Positions 13,401 through 24,737 of a stretch of 64,000 nucleotides of DNA are shown here, piece after piece (the first letter of the stretch is position 1; each line of letters starts with the position of its first letter). The stretch is taken from positions 558,001 through 622,000 of the forward strand of contig JAJQJQ010000007.1 of NCBI GenBank assembly GCA_028622995.1. Direction: 5' to 3'. The notes below the pieces were generated by a model that saw only the letters and a program-made list of their open reading frames with translations, was not told the DNA's origin and searched no databases. The position numbers were made by a program, and so were the translations under genes. Source of the DNA: Panagrolaimus kolymaensis (taxonomy: Eukaryota > Nematoda > Chromadorea > Rhabditida > Panagrolaimidae).

Positions 13401-14494
13401 ACCTCGTCCATCTCCTCCTCAACAAAATCGAAACAAAGTTGATGACGCACGAGAATGGGAAAAGCATGCAGGAATTAGAGTCCACGATGAAGAAGAAGAT
13501 GAAGATGCACATTTATATAAATTTGATTATGAAAAGAAATCAAACAATATTCCTGATAGACCACCATTACCGCAAACACCGGCAGATGATACAGAAAAAT
13601 TAATTGATGATTTGGATGAATTATTAGATTTCGCTGGAAATTCAAGTATGTTTTTCTCATTGTTACCAAAAAAATGTAAGTAAAATAAATATCTCTTTTT
13701 AGGTTCAAATATGCCACCAATAGTTCCACGACATCAACAACAACCACCCATGCAACAACAACAACCCCAAAAACAACAATCACATAATTTTTTTGACGAT
13801 ATTTTTTCATCTTCATCAAATGCCCCAATGCATCGAAATGTATCAGCTCCATCATTTCCAAATAACGGAACAACAACAAAAAATGGAAAACCTGATGATC
13901 CCTTTGCGGATTTATTTAAACCTTCACCAAAATCTGAACAAGTTTCTGGAAGATCCACACCACAGCGACCTAATCCTGCAGCTGGTCTTCCACCTATGGA
14001 TTATCGACAACAACCAGCAAAACCCCCAGCAGCATCAAATGCCAATAAAGGAAGTGGAGACGTTTTTGCTGATTTATTAGCGGATCATGGAATATCTGAT
14101 AAGAAAAAAGCCACGATGGGGCAAATGTTACGAACGGAAGAAGAAAAGTTTATGGATCCTGTTTCCATAAAGGTTCGCATAATTATAGGTTAAATAAAGC
14201 ATGTAATAAATTTGTAATGTATTTAAGATTCGGAATTGGACACAAAATAAAAATGGCAATGTTCGTGCATTACTTTCATCATTGGATGAAGTACTTTGGC
14301 CAGAAGCTGGAAATTGGGCTGTCCCATCATTAACAGATATGTTGAATGATAATGTTGTGAAAAAAGTATATTTTAAAGCGTGTCTTCTCGTTCACCCAGA
14401 TAAACAAGTTGGAAAACCCCATCACGCTTTAGCGCAAGAAATTTTCACCGTATTAAATACAGCTATGATTGCATTTGAAGAAAATAAGAAATAA
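10490..14494 (+). CDS. gak: Cyclin-G-associated kinase / auxilin (GAK): kinase, PTEN-like, clathrin-binding and J domains
   Basis: Ten exons (10490-10765, 10815-11057, 11107-11458, 11505-11771, 11824-11888, 11935-12274, 12327-13046, 13094-13645, 13703-14172, 14228-14494) give 1183 residues. The NAK-family kinase has a Gly loop (EGGFGLV, ~51-57), Lys70, HRDIK (169-173), DFG (189-191) and RAPE. A PTEN/C2-like region (~402-750) follows; its phosphatase P-loop has no HC-x5-R (YFTGSEAQC instead), so it is probably a lipid-binding relic. A Pro/Gln-rich linker carries NPF, DDPF and a clathrin-box-like ELLDF. The C-terminal J domain has HPD at 1151-1153. GAK/auxilin recruits Hsc70 to uncoat clathrin vesicles, and its kinase phosphorylates AP-1/AP-2 mu subunits. 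The ATG at 10490 is six bases after a trans-splice-like TTTTATAG. Its 3' half is duplicated at 19502-21158. Confidence 0.92.
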
Positions 14495-14933
14495 TAATCT
14501 TTCATAAAATTGCTTTGCACTCACTTTTTATAAATGAGCTATATCTATTTATGTATTAAAAGTTTCTTTATTTCTTGAGGAGGATTAGAATCTGTGATAA
14601 TTAATTTATTTATTGACCTTTGCACCTTTAGTAAATTTTAAAATAAAATGTTTTAATGTGATTTCTCGTTTCAAAAGCAATTGCGCAACGGCAATTAAAT
14701 TGGTAATGATAAATTTCATGAAAGTTTTTTTTATGCTAATCAATTTAAATACCCTTAATTCTTATCACGAAAAGATTACAAAACTTGCAGCGTTTTCTGT
14801 GAATTAATTGTTAGGCTGCTTTCATTGTTGCTGAACTTATTTTTATTCCTCTGCCTTTCATTTCGCAGCAATCAATAGTTGTGTTTCTATTGTGTATGTT
14901 ATCAAATTGTTCTGTTCAAATAGTGATTCAACA

Positions 14934-15441
14934 ATGACTCCTGATCCTGCAGCTGGACTTCCATCACCTAATGGTAAATCAAAATCATCAGTACCATTTA
15001 TCAATAGACCTGACGATGATATGTTCTCTGATTTATTAGCTGGTTATGGCATCAATCAAAGGAAGAAAACAACAATGGTTCAAATGGTACATACAGAAAA
15101 TGATGAAAATGTTTCAGTTAAGGTGAGTTTACTTTTTGTTTAATGGCTTTATTTTAACAAATCTGATATTTCAGGTTCACAATTGGGCTCAAAATCATAA
15201 TGGCAATGTTCGAGCTTTATTATCATCATTGGATCAAGTATTATGGCCTGCAGCTGAAGATTGGACTGTACCATGCATCTCCGAAATGTTTAATGATGAT
15301 GTCGTAAAGAAAGTATATTTCAAAGCATGTCTTCTCGTTCATCCTGATAAACAAATGGGTCAACCCCATCATGCTCTAGCTCAAGCAATCTTCACCGAAC
15401 TAAACATGGCCATGATCGCTTTTGAAAATACAAAAAAATAA
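14934..15441 (+). CDS. Stand-alone auxilin-type J-domain protein (partial tandem paralogue of GAK)
   Basis: Two exons (14934-15122, 15175-15441) encode 151 residues. It corresponds to the last two GAK exons: a TPDPAAGLPSP linker, then DDDMFSDLLAGYGI, then the J domain with intact HPDK. It is clearly diverged from the neighbouring GAK copy (QMGQPHHALAQ against QVGKPHHALAQ), so it is an older duplication than the one at 19.5 kb. It starts about 440 bp after the GAK stop and lacks kinase, PTEN-like and most clathrin-binding motifs. The start is the first ATG in frame; upstream sequence has no obvious exon. It may supply extra Hsc70 co-chaperone activity or be a decaying paralogue. The open frame and conserved splice sites argue for some constraint. 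Confidence 0.7.
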
Positions 15442-15570
15442 TCTATTATAAATTTTCTTTGTTTTTATCACTATTGTATTGTAATTTAATTGTAATGTAT
15501 TCAAATAAATAACTTTGTGGAAATTTTGTGTGTATATTACTTTATTATGGAGAATCCCACAACTGAGGAT

Positions 15571-16885
15571 TCAATTCCATCCGTTTTTAAGTTGTTCAAA
15601 GTATAGTTTTCGTTCTTCTTCAACTGTGAAAACCATTTTTCTTCCATTTATATCTCGAATCCTTTTGGATAAATCTTCTCGTTGTTGATTTGTTGTTGTT
15701 CCAAATTGTGATACAACAATCACCGATGATGCTAGTCTTTGACGTCGTTTGAGTTTTCTGAAAATTCCATGGCGCGTTTATGTAATTTTTTTTAAAGGAT
15801 TTACCGTAAAAACTTTGGATACATTTTTGGACTTGCTTTAAATCCAAGAAACATAAAAGCTAAAGCATAAAAATTGATTGAATGATTTAGAATGGAATAT
15901 GTTAAATTTTTGCTGAAACTACTAGTATAATATTCAGCGGTGAAAATGGATGCTCCAATAATAATATTCGATAAAAATATTGTTACTGAAACTCGTTTAA
16001 TTCCTGAAGAAGTTCGAATATTTTCTTGTAATTGAAATCTTTCTGATAGAGTATATTTTTCGACGTTGATCAATGCTGTACAATATCGTCTTCGATTAAA
16101 CCAATGAATAAAGCAAAGAGTGAAATAGCCACTCACATTGTTAAAAGTTAACCAAATTCCAAGAAGTTTTAAATTTATCAAACCTAAAACAAGCTATCTT
16201 TTTTTTGAAATACAAAACAAACATATTTTTCAGAGCTTATTAGGATACTGTATTCTCTTTTTAGACTTAAAAGTAAGTTGTGATTACTTTTAGAAATATT
16301 ATCTAATCTTGTGTTACAATGGTTTACTGTTATTCTGTCTTACCTTTATAAATGATAAAAACTGTGATGAAGGCATTGGAGAGATGATAAAATAAGCAAG
16401 AAACAAAAAATAAATTTGATACGTTTCCTTCATAAGTTTTAAGAAGTTTTGTTGCGAGCAACCGTTCCCATATGATACTACCAATGCTTGCAAAAACAGC
16501 AACAATACAACCAACTCGAATTAAACCAAATACTTTTGCATCCGACGTTCCACTAACTACGAGATAATTTTTTTCAATGTCCGCTGAATCTAAAAATGAG
16601 AAATTAAAAACACATTCGATCGATAATTTATAAGTGACAATCATGATACTTACCGATAACATCATCATATTGAAATTCTTCGAAAGAAATAATGAGTCTC
16701 ATAATTTGTGAAATTGCATAATAAATTAGTACACATTTAAGTAATCGAATCATATTTGTATGAAACAGGGCGCTTTTGTGTAAAAAATATAATGTAAAAC
16801 TTATTGAAAAGTATGAAAACAAATTTACGATAATTTCAAGGATTTTTAAACCCTTCAATAAAGAAACTTTAAATGATTCATCCAT
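15571..16885 (-). CDS. Serpentine chemoreceptor, class e (sre-like)
   Basis: Four exons (16654-16885, 16344-16589, 15805-16183, 15571-15757) give 347 residues, the usual sre length. Seven hydrophobic spans can be traced. Family-style motifs are an ER-x-x-AT after TM3 (IIWERLLATKLLKTYE) and LSERFQLQENIRT before TM6. Sre receptors are nematode-specific 7TM proteins thought to act in ciliated chemosensory neurons; the ligand is unknown. The last exon (15.59-15.70 kb) is copied at about 24738-24846 in a fused remnant. Assignment to sre rather than a related class rests on remembered motifs. Confidence 0.78.
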
Positions 16886-17290
16886 TTTTTAGGTTAGAAA
16901 AAAAATGTAAGTAAAATTGCAAAAGCAAAATGTGACGAAAAGTAATCAGAAATTTTCTTATAAGTTGTTATTAGGAATTAAAGCACAGTCACAGACGCAA
17001 CATAAAAAGTTTAATGACAGGTGTTAATAAAAATTTAAAACATTAAAACGAAATATGAAACTACGAAAATTAATAGAAAATAAATAAAAACTTATGACCA
17101 TATAATTAATTTTTATCGATGACCTTGATTCTGAGATTTCAAAAATAAACATGGTAAAATTTTCAGGGATGAAGGCATCTTCCTCAAATCATTTATGGCA
17201 ACAACAAAAAAAACTTAATTGAATGTGAAAAAATTTATGAAAAAATAATTTAATTTTTATTCAGGCAAAGATATTTGACAAATTTTATTA
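16886..17290. other. Intergenic spacer between S28 peptidase and sre genes
   Basis: AT-rich, about 400 bp, no open exon. It contains the sre 5' flank and the 3' flank of the peptidase gene. No further feature seen. Confidence 0.5.
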
Positions 17291-19327
17291 TTAACTTTGA
17301 TTCCAAGGATATTGATTGTATAAATATTTGCAATCAGTGGTATTTGGAAATTGAAACACAGGGAAAGGTTTTGGTTGATATGGTGGAAGAGAAGGATCAA
17401 GCCAACTTTTGAGAATTTGAACGATCTTAAAATTCTTTTTTTTCTTCTTCGCTTTTAATGGAATTTATTCGTGGGCTTACCTGATATCGAACATTTTTAA
17501 CATTATCTGGGTCACAAGTTGATGGCTGTCGAAGATCCAAATGATGAGCAGCTCCTTCAATATTAAAATTAAAAATTTGCCGCTTTTCACCATCAGCAAT
17601 TCCAGGTGTTGCATTTGTTACCGTACCTAAAACTCGTCTAAATACCTTTACACAAATCTCATATCTTTTTACCTGCACTCCATGGATCAATGCTGCCACC
17701 TCTGAAAACAAACCTATCTTTGTTTTTCATTTAACAACTTTTTTAAAAGCTTACGTAAAAATAATATTTGAAACGGGTGTAAAATCCCATCCATAAATAT
17801 CACGAATAGAATTTTCATTCATTAAATCTTCCGTCCATCCAAGATGTCCATAATTTTCAAGACAAAATTGTTTACGAGCTTTTAAAAATGAATCTCGATC
17901 ATTACAAAGTTGAGGAAAGAAATCATTTGGTGGCCCTTCAGGACAAAGTTCAATTATAATTTCAGTACATTTCTGTAATTTTTAACTTATTTTTAATAAC
18001 TAGCAGTAAGCTTTTCGTAGTTGGATCTCAAGGAAGAAGTGAACAAAAGTAAAATAGGCGACTTCGATGGTAGCAACCTACAGTATGCAATTTTAATTTA
18101 TGTTCACTTTTCTTAATCATAGTTATTTGCTTTCAAAAAAAAAATTCATTACCTGAAAATCCCAAACATCTGCAAGTTTTACATTATCAGGAGTTCCACA
18201 AATCATTAAATCCAAACAAGTTAATTCTTCGCTATAATAAATTTTTGCAATATTTTTCATTAAAGTTACTAATTCCTCATTTGAAGCATTATTCTTCGAT
18301 GCTTTATTAATAAATGTGCAAGCAGCTTGAATGGGCCATGCTGGTAATGGAGCCAAAAAATTTGTTGGATATGGATAATTTGTCATTGCCAGATTTTCGA
18401 TTGCTGTTTGAACAAAAGTTAATAGCTTTTGAACATCGTCTTCAGTTTTTAATGGAATTTTAGGATTGACTTTAAAGATGTCTGTTAGCTTTTGACGACC
18501 ACCAACTGATTTCCCAAGCGTTGAAATAGCTCCAAATCCATTATATAAAATGGTTGGATCACACCCAAGAAAATTGAAAGCTTTTTGAACTGTGCTACCA
18601 TAGCCACCAAGTGGAGTTCCACCACCATTGAACCAAACCACTGGAGCGGATGAAGCCCAAACACCATGAATTAAAGTAGGATATTTCATTTTCATCCATG
18701 TTGCTAACATTCCACCATAGCTTCCACCAATAGCAATTATTTTTGCATCTTCTGATATGTTATAAGTTTGTTTAAACCATGGCAAAATTACAGCAAAATC
18801 TGCGATGGCTTGAATTGAAGTCATTTGTCCAATTCGTGAGAGAGATGTAAATGAATCATCACCATATGGAAGACTCTTACCCCAATATCGATGTTCAATA
18901 AAAATTACTGCGGCATTAAATGATGGAGCTAAATCCCAAACAATCCCAGAATTATCAGCGAAAACTTCCAACGAGCCTATAAAAAAAAGTTGTTTACTCT
19001 TACCTTTATCTTTATAATTTTATGCCTTCATTTCCCGGATAGAAGAATACAGGTCCACCAGGTTTGTATGAATCCAAATTGTAAAAATAACTGAAATTGA
19101 AAACCATACGGGTTAGCCATTTTTAAATGAAAGAATAATTACCAAGCTAAACAATTATTCACTCACCGAATTTTAAATGTATCAGCTTTGGTATAACTAA
19201 AATGATCGACGGGAATGGCAAAGGAATAGCTTTCATTATATTTTGGATAATTTTCTGGAGGATCATCCGCAATCGAAGCAAAAATGCAAAAAGTAAGAAA
19301 AATCAATACTCTTGAATAACGAGACAT
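17291..19327 (-). CDS. Lysosomal/secreted Pro-X carboxypeptidase-like serine peptidase (family S28)
   Basis: Seven exons (19167-19327, 19026-19090, 18153-18976, 17755-17972, 17673-17701, 17481-17626, 17291-17425) give 525 residues. A signal peptide (RVLIFLTFCIFASIA) precedes the S28 fold. The nucleophile is Ser161 in GGSYGGML, the acid is Asp428 in GGSIDPWS and the base is His460 or His461 in GAAHHLDL, the classical PRCP/DPP7 triad. The enzyme would release residues next to proline in lysosomes or secretions. Two oddities: exon 5 is only 29 bp, and the exon 2/3 junction needs a GC donor (GAAG|GCATAA) because the nearby strong GTAAGA donor reads into an in-frame TAA. The 5' end with its promoter is duplicated at 24846-25413. 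C. elegans relatives are the pcp genes. Confidence 0.85.
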
Positions 19328-19501
19328 TTTTTGTTTGTTGATAAGTCTTTAATTGAATTTTTACAAAGAAAAGAAAAGCATTATGCTTGTAAAACAAACA
19401 AAAAAACACGCAACTTCACACCGATATGTTCTTTTATACTAATGACCCTTTTTTAACTGTACTCCAATGCAAGGTAATGAGACTAATGTATATAAAAAAC
19501 G
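19328..19501. promoter_or_regulatory. S28 peptidase 5' flank, possible bidirectional promoter
   Basis: Only about 175 bp separate the S28 start codon (19327, minus strand) from the truncated GAK copy (19502, plus strand). The sequence from about 19366 to 19460 recurs almost unchanged at 25320-25413. If the GAK copy is transcribed, this segment is its only nearby promoter. That role is inference; no core element was recognised. Confidence 0.35.
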
Positions 19502-21158
19502 ACATTTAGCCGAGATGAATTTGATACATCAACTTCAGAAACAGAAAATGGTCTTCCATCTAATTTTAAAGGATTAATTTCATTTGATGTTGATCCAGAT
19601 GATCGAGGATTTCGTCCACAATCAATGCCAGAATTTTTAACTTATCGTGGAGAACAAATAAAAAAAGAATGGTTAATTGGATGCGAAGAAGATGAATGTG
19701 AGTTTTTATTGTTTTTTATGTGAAAATAAAAAATATTTTAGTAAGACTACGACAAACAATTTCCCTTGTTTCATCACGTCCATCAACTAAAGCGCCACCA
19801 CGTCCTCCACCACCTGGAATTCCTGACGGTCGTTCAGTTCCTCTCGTTGCACCAGGTTACCAACAACCACAGCAACAGCAAAAACAACCGTCAAATTTGA
19901 ATCTTGATAATCCATTTGAATCCACTGGAACAGCTCCAAAACAACAACAACAAGGTTTTGCCGATTTCTTTTCAACCCTTGAATGGTCGTCGTCTGCTGG
20001 ACAACCACAACAACCCGCTGCTCCTGCAGCAATATCATCACATACTCCTCCTCCACCTCGTCCATCTCCTCCTCAACAAGATCGAAACAAAGTTGATGAC
20101 GCACGAGAATGGGAAAAGCATGCAGGAATTAGAGTCCACGATGAAGAAGAGGATGAAGATGCACATTTATATAAATTTGATTATGAAAAGAAATCAAATA
20201 ATATTCCTGATAGACCACCATTGCCACAAACACCGGCAGATGATACAGAAAAATTAATTGATGATTTGGATGAATTATTAGATTTTGCTGGAAATTCAAG
20301 TATGTTTTTCTCATTGTTACCAATAAAAATGTAAAATAAATATATCTTTTTTAGGTTCAAATATGCCACCAATAGTTCCACGACATCAACAACAACCACC
20401 CATGCAACAACAACAACCCCAAAAACAACAATCCCATAATTTCTTTGATGATATTTTTTCATCTTCATCAAATGCCCCAATGCATCGAAATGTATCAGCT
20501 CCATCATTTCCAAATAATGGAACAACAACAAAAAATGGAAAACCTGATGATCCCTTTGCGGATTTATTTAAACCTTCACCAAAATCTGAACAAGTTTCTG
20601 GAAGATCCACACCACAGCGACCTAATCCTGCAGCTGGTCTTCCACCTAGGGATTATCGACAACAACCAGCAAAACCCCCAGCAGCATCAAATGCCAATAA
20701 AGGAAGTGGAGACGTTTTTGCTGATTTATTAGCGGATCATGGAATATCTGATAAGAAAAAAGCCACGATGGGGCAAATGTTACGAACGGAAGAAGAAAAG
20801 TTTATGGATCCTGTTTCCATAAAGGTTCGCATAATTATAGGTTAAATAAAGCATGTAATAAATTTGTAATGTATTTAAGATTCGGAATTGGACACAAAAT
20901 AAAAATGGCAATGTTCGTGCATTACTTTCATCCTTGGATGAAGTACTTTGGCCAGAAGCTGGAAATTGGGCTGTCCCATCATTAACAGATATGTTGAATG
21001 ATAATGTTGTGAAAAAAGTATATTTCAAAGCATGTCTTCTCGTTCACCCGGATAAACAAGTTGGAAAACCCCATCATGCTTTAGCGCAAGAAATTTTCAC
21101 CGTATTAAATACAGCTATGATTGCATTTGAAAAAACAAAAACAAAAATCTATTGTTAA
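19502..21158 (+). CDS. Kinase-less auxilin: 5'-truncated tandem copy of GAK
   Basis: Four exons match the distal half of GAK exon 7 onward: 19502-19697, 19742-20299, 20355-20824, 20880-21158. Every splice site and the reading frame are kept. The third exon differs from its parent by a single residue (PPMDY to PPRDY). The first in-frame ATG is at 19625 (MPEFLTYRGEQ), which would give 459 residues: Pro/Gln linker with NPF, DDPF and ELLDF motifs plus an intact HPDK J domain. Kinase and PTEN-like regions are absent. The last codons diverge (EKTKTKIYC) and the 3' UTR matches the small J-domain gene at 15.43 kb rather than GAK, so the end is a hybrid. The layout matches what is known to suffice for auxilin activity (clathrin/AP-2 binding plus J domain), but expression is unproven; it could be a young pseudogene. 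Confidence 0.6.
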
Positions 21159-21659
21159 TTTGCTTTGGTTTTTATCACTGTTGTATTTATATTAAAATGT
21201 GTTTAAATAAAATATATTCTATATTATTAGCATTTTTGCAAAACCAAGAAAGCTTTGAATTGAACTTTTGATATTGTGGCAAGGCAAAAAATAATGGAAG
21301 TATGAATGAAAGTTCAGTGGAGTTTTTCCAAACTCCTTTAGTTACAACCTTTGAGAGGTTGATGGCGAATACGGTGGTAACGTTAGTTTTTATGCGTTTC
21401 TTTCAAAGCGGTGTTGCACAAAAAGATTGGGCGGGAATCCCCGGATTCTCGAATTCTTGCCAGGAATTTTTATTTCGGTTCGAACAAGTCAGACGATTAA
21501 ACGGCATTAAACATTTTCGAACTTTCTTTCATTGTTTTTATAAGGTTTTTTTTGACTTTCTTTATCTTTCTGTAGTTTTTTAATCGGTATTCTGTTTTTT
21601 TGATCAATAGTATTCATATACTTTAATTTTTAGTGTTATTCGAAACTTTTACTTCCAAT
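21159..21659. other. Spacer between GAK copy and first F-box-like gene
   Basis: The first ~70 bases match the 3' flank of the small J-domain gene (15.43-15.51 kb). The rest has no counterpart in the window. An open frame from 21302 to 21583 is slightly less AT-rich than its surroundings but shows no domain and no splice partner, so I do not call it a gene. Confidence 0.4.
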
Positions 21660-22538
21660 ATGAATATTCCTGATAAAAATATGATATTTCCTGCTGGTCT
21701 TTCCATACCGTCAACAGTGTTTTACTATTTGGTCAATTGTGATTCGCATCATATTCTGTTAATGAAAATGAAAACTTACTTTCGATTTCTTTGCAGATTT
21801 GGTCCAAAAGTCTTGATCTACAATATTTTCAAGAACGATGCAAATAACAAATGGAGATTTTATGTTTATGGATTTCATAACGAATGGCAAGTCAATCTCT
21901 CACGCCTTCAAAATAATGCTCTCGTAATATCTGGTTTGATGGAAGTGAAAGGAACAAATCATAATTTTTCAATGGTCAATCTAAAAATTTATTCTTCATT
22001 GATTTCACAATTTATAATCCGTAATCAAAATCTTGCGAAAGCAGAATTTACTTATTTGGTTAAATTTGTGGCTCATTTCGATTCTAAAAATGTGGCAATT
22101 ACGGATGAAAGAAACACGATCATTTGCGCATTCGAAGTCATGGTATTAATGAAAAGAATTGAAACTTTTAAGTTGTATGTTATTTTATCGAATTTTCTTT
22201 TTCATTACCTTTGTTTTAGCAAAAACGGAATATTTAACGAGTTTGTTAATAATGAAGTTTTTCGAAGCGATGTTATCTTTCCTGAACTTTATCGAATTGC
22301 ATTTGGAAATTGTAATCAAAATCTTGATCATATATCGCTAGCAACTTTTATTCGTGTAAGTTTATTCAAACATTTTTCTCGTCGATTTATGGTTATTTTT
22401 TAGGGTCAACCGAAGCTTAGTCTTATTTCTTTATTTTTTAATGTAAACCTGGCAGATGAACTAAAAGAAAGTATCAAAAGTCGTTCGAAGGATGCAAGCA
22501 AAAGCCTACTAATCAAGCCAAGAATATGTTTCAAATAA
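21660..22538 (+). CDS. F-box-like lineage-specific nematode protein, copy 1
   Basis: ATG at 21660. Exons 21660-22355 and 22404-22538 join in phase 0 (CGT|GGT). An optional 48-bp intron (22172-22219, GTTGTA to TTTTAG) lies inside the first and keeps frame either way. The product is 276 residues (260 with the extra intron). Near the N-terminus, IPSTVFYYLVNC resembles an F-box-like helix seen also in the gene at 23457 (LPSSIIYYIAKNP). Both then share a W-x-N/E segment and a ..F-x-F/Y-L/I-x-K.. block followed by a conserved ..I-x-x-x-x-G/T-x-x-I/V-x-x-E. I believe this is a large family expanded in clade IV nematodes, possibly substrate adaptors of SCF ligases, but the name is a guess. It sits in the rearranged duplicate block, where the parent block has the J-domain and sre genes. 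Confidence 0.5.
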
Positions 22539-23456
22539 CTTTTTATTCAATTTTGTGGTGCCAAAAAAATCAGAAAAATCAAAAAATCAAAAAAAAAAAG
22601 TTTTTATAGTCTTTTTTAAATATTTTTATGTTGTTTGTTTATTTCATATTGCACATTTTATGTTATTAGTTATTGTTTTTTATCTTTATTGCACTTTTTT
22701 AATAAATATCACGGCACCACAAAAAACTTCCACATGTTTACAAACACTGGTTTTACTTCCATTTTAACATCACTTTGGCATGTTCTTTTTCATCCGTTTG
22801 TTTGTAGTTTTTCATTCTAGCAATTATGATTCTTCGTTCATCCTTATTTTTTTATTTTTCATTCAGTGCGATAACGAAACGAAAGCGTGTTTGAAATTTT
22901 GCATAAATGTAAGTGTAAGCAGAAATATCTTTTCACATGCAATGTGAAACGAATTATTTTAATTTACATAAAATAAGTTACATGATGGGCTGTTGGTCCC
23001 CGTAACTTATTAGTTTAGATTAAGCGACTCTGCGAGAAAATTTAAAGATTTCCTTGTCGAGTAAGTTTTTCTTAGAAATTTGTCAAATTTGGGTTCATAG
23101 GCACCAGAAATAGCTTGATAACCTTATTATTACTTTTTATATCCTCAACTTCCAAAACAATTATCCGAAAGGCATGGAATGTAAACAAAAACTTACCAAG
23201 AAAAGAAAGCCAGTTAGTTTGTCTAAGCGCGATTATTTATGAGGTTTGCCAGATGAAAAGTTGATTTATCCAATTCATTCAGTCAACCTTTAAAAACGAT
23301 CGAAATTTCACTTGTTGATTTTATTCAATTTTTCTATCTATTTATTTTTTTGATTTTAGGTCTTAGCACAATCGCTTTTGATTTCTTCATAAAGTTTTTG
23401 GGAACGATTAGATTTTTTTCATTATATTATCTTAAGCAACCAAACTTGGACAAAAA
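22539..23456. other. Spacer between the two F-box-like genes
   Basis: AT-rich, no exon supported. It contains a short inverted repeat at 22972-23011 (described separately) and the upstream region of the second gene. Confidence 0.45.
22972..23011. repeat. Perfect 10-bp inverted repeat (hairpin)
   Basis: AATAAGTTAC (22972-22981) and GTAACTTATT (23002-23011) are exact reverse complements around a 20-base loop, with a possible inner GGG/CCC pairing. No Pol III signals or protein-coding context were found. It could be a small RNA hairpin, an element remnant or chance in AT-rich DNA. Confidence 0.4.
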
Positions 23457-24453
23457 ATGAATAAAAGCTCTTCAAATTTAGTAGATATACGCTATATTTC
23501 ATCTGCTGTACCATCTTCCCAATTCTCCTTGCCATCAAGCATCATATATTATATCGCCAAAAATCCTTATAGTTTTAAAATTTATCAAAGGTTAATCATC
23601 GCATCTAAATATTTTTTGGTTATTAAGCGGATATTAATTTGTACTTCACTTGAAAAATACAACAATAATTACGTTTATGTTAAAGGGAAATCTTCAAGTG
23701 GACGAATAAATCAAAAACATTTGGAAAATCCTATTTTTAAAATATGGATAACCGAAAAGCTTTGCGTTGCTGATGTTCTTCATCCTAATTTTACATCCAG
23801 GCTACTTCAAAACGTTTATCAATACAACATATCTTCACTAATATTGTGTCATCAAACCATTTCATTTGCTGATTTTACATTTATTATTAAATCCAGTAAA
23901 ATCCAAATTTGTGAATTGCTCGAAACGGTAATAACCCACGGAAATGGCAACGCAATACCACTTGAAAAAATTCTCGAACCATTACATCAGCTTGAATCTT
24001 TTGAATAGTAAGTTTATTAAAAAATTGTTATGGCTTTTTAAACCATTTTTTTAGCCATGTGCCGCCTTATAACACATCAAGCATCAATTCTGAATCAGCT
24101 TTGGAAATAAAAAAAATTTGTCGCTTTAAAGCTTTAACAAGCTTTGTATTATATAAACTTCCACCATATTTCGATTTAAAAATTTTTGGAGAATTTATGA
24201 AGGTATGCATTCATTCATGAATGTCAATCAGATTTCTATTTTACTAGAACCAAACTTAAGTAGTAAATAATTTTAGATTTATTCAAGCGCTAATTTTGAA
24301 ATCGAATATAATGCGTCATTTATGTCAGCTGGTGATACCCAAAGGTTAACAGCCATTAGACAAGAAATTCGACAATCATGGGTAAAATCCGGAAGGGCAG
24401 GCAAACCAAAAATTTCTTTCCCTATTTTCATTGATTCATCTGAAACTTTGTGA
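23457..24453 (+). CDS. F-box-like lineage-specific nematode protein, copy 2
   Basis: Three exons (23457-24007, 24055-24202, 24277-24453) give 291 residues with clean GTAAGT/GTATGC donors and TTTTAG acceptors. The N-terminal segment FSLPSSIIYYIAKNP followed by KIYQRLIIASKYF looks like a degenerate F-box. The middle has KIWITEKLCVADVLHPNF and a block ending in IPLEKILEPLHQLESFEY, the same arrangement as the gene at 21660. Substrate recognition for ubiquitination is a guess from the fold-like N-terminus. The family is not one I can name with certainty. Confidence 0.6.
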
Positions 24454-24737
24454 CCAAAATTGATATAGGTTGTAAAGATTGATTGAGCATCATTTGTATT
24501 TAATGTACGTTTACTCCTATTTATTCTCTCGTAGTGTATTTATTGTGCAAGAATAAATTTATAATATTTTTATATCGTTAAAAGCTTTTTGCGATTATTT
24601 TTTTTTTCATTTCAAAAGTTGCCTTTAACCGCAATAATCGAACCCGAATTCAACACGTACAAAAAATCTGTAAATGAATTGCCTTATTAGCTACAACATC
24701 CATCAAGTGATATTACTTTTGTTTTTTCAATCTTTTC

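Noticed and set aside
13711..13880. Minus-strand open frames opposite GAK and its copy (Val/Gln-rich)
   Set aside because: Mirror images of the Gln/Pro-rich GAK linker codons, seen identically in both copies.
21302..21583. 93-codon open frame, less AT-rich than its surroundings
   Set aside because: No recognisable domain, no splice partner, starts and ends arbitrarily; may be regulatory or a decayed element.
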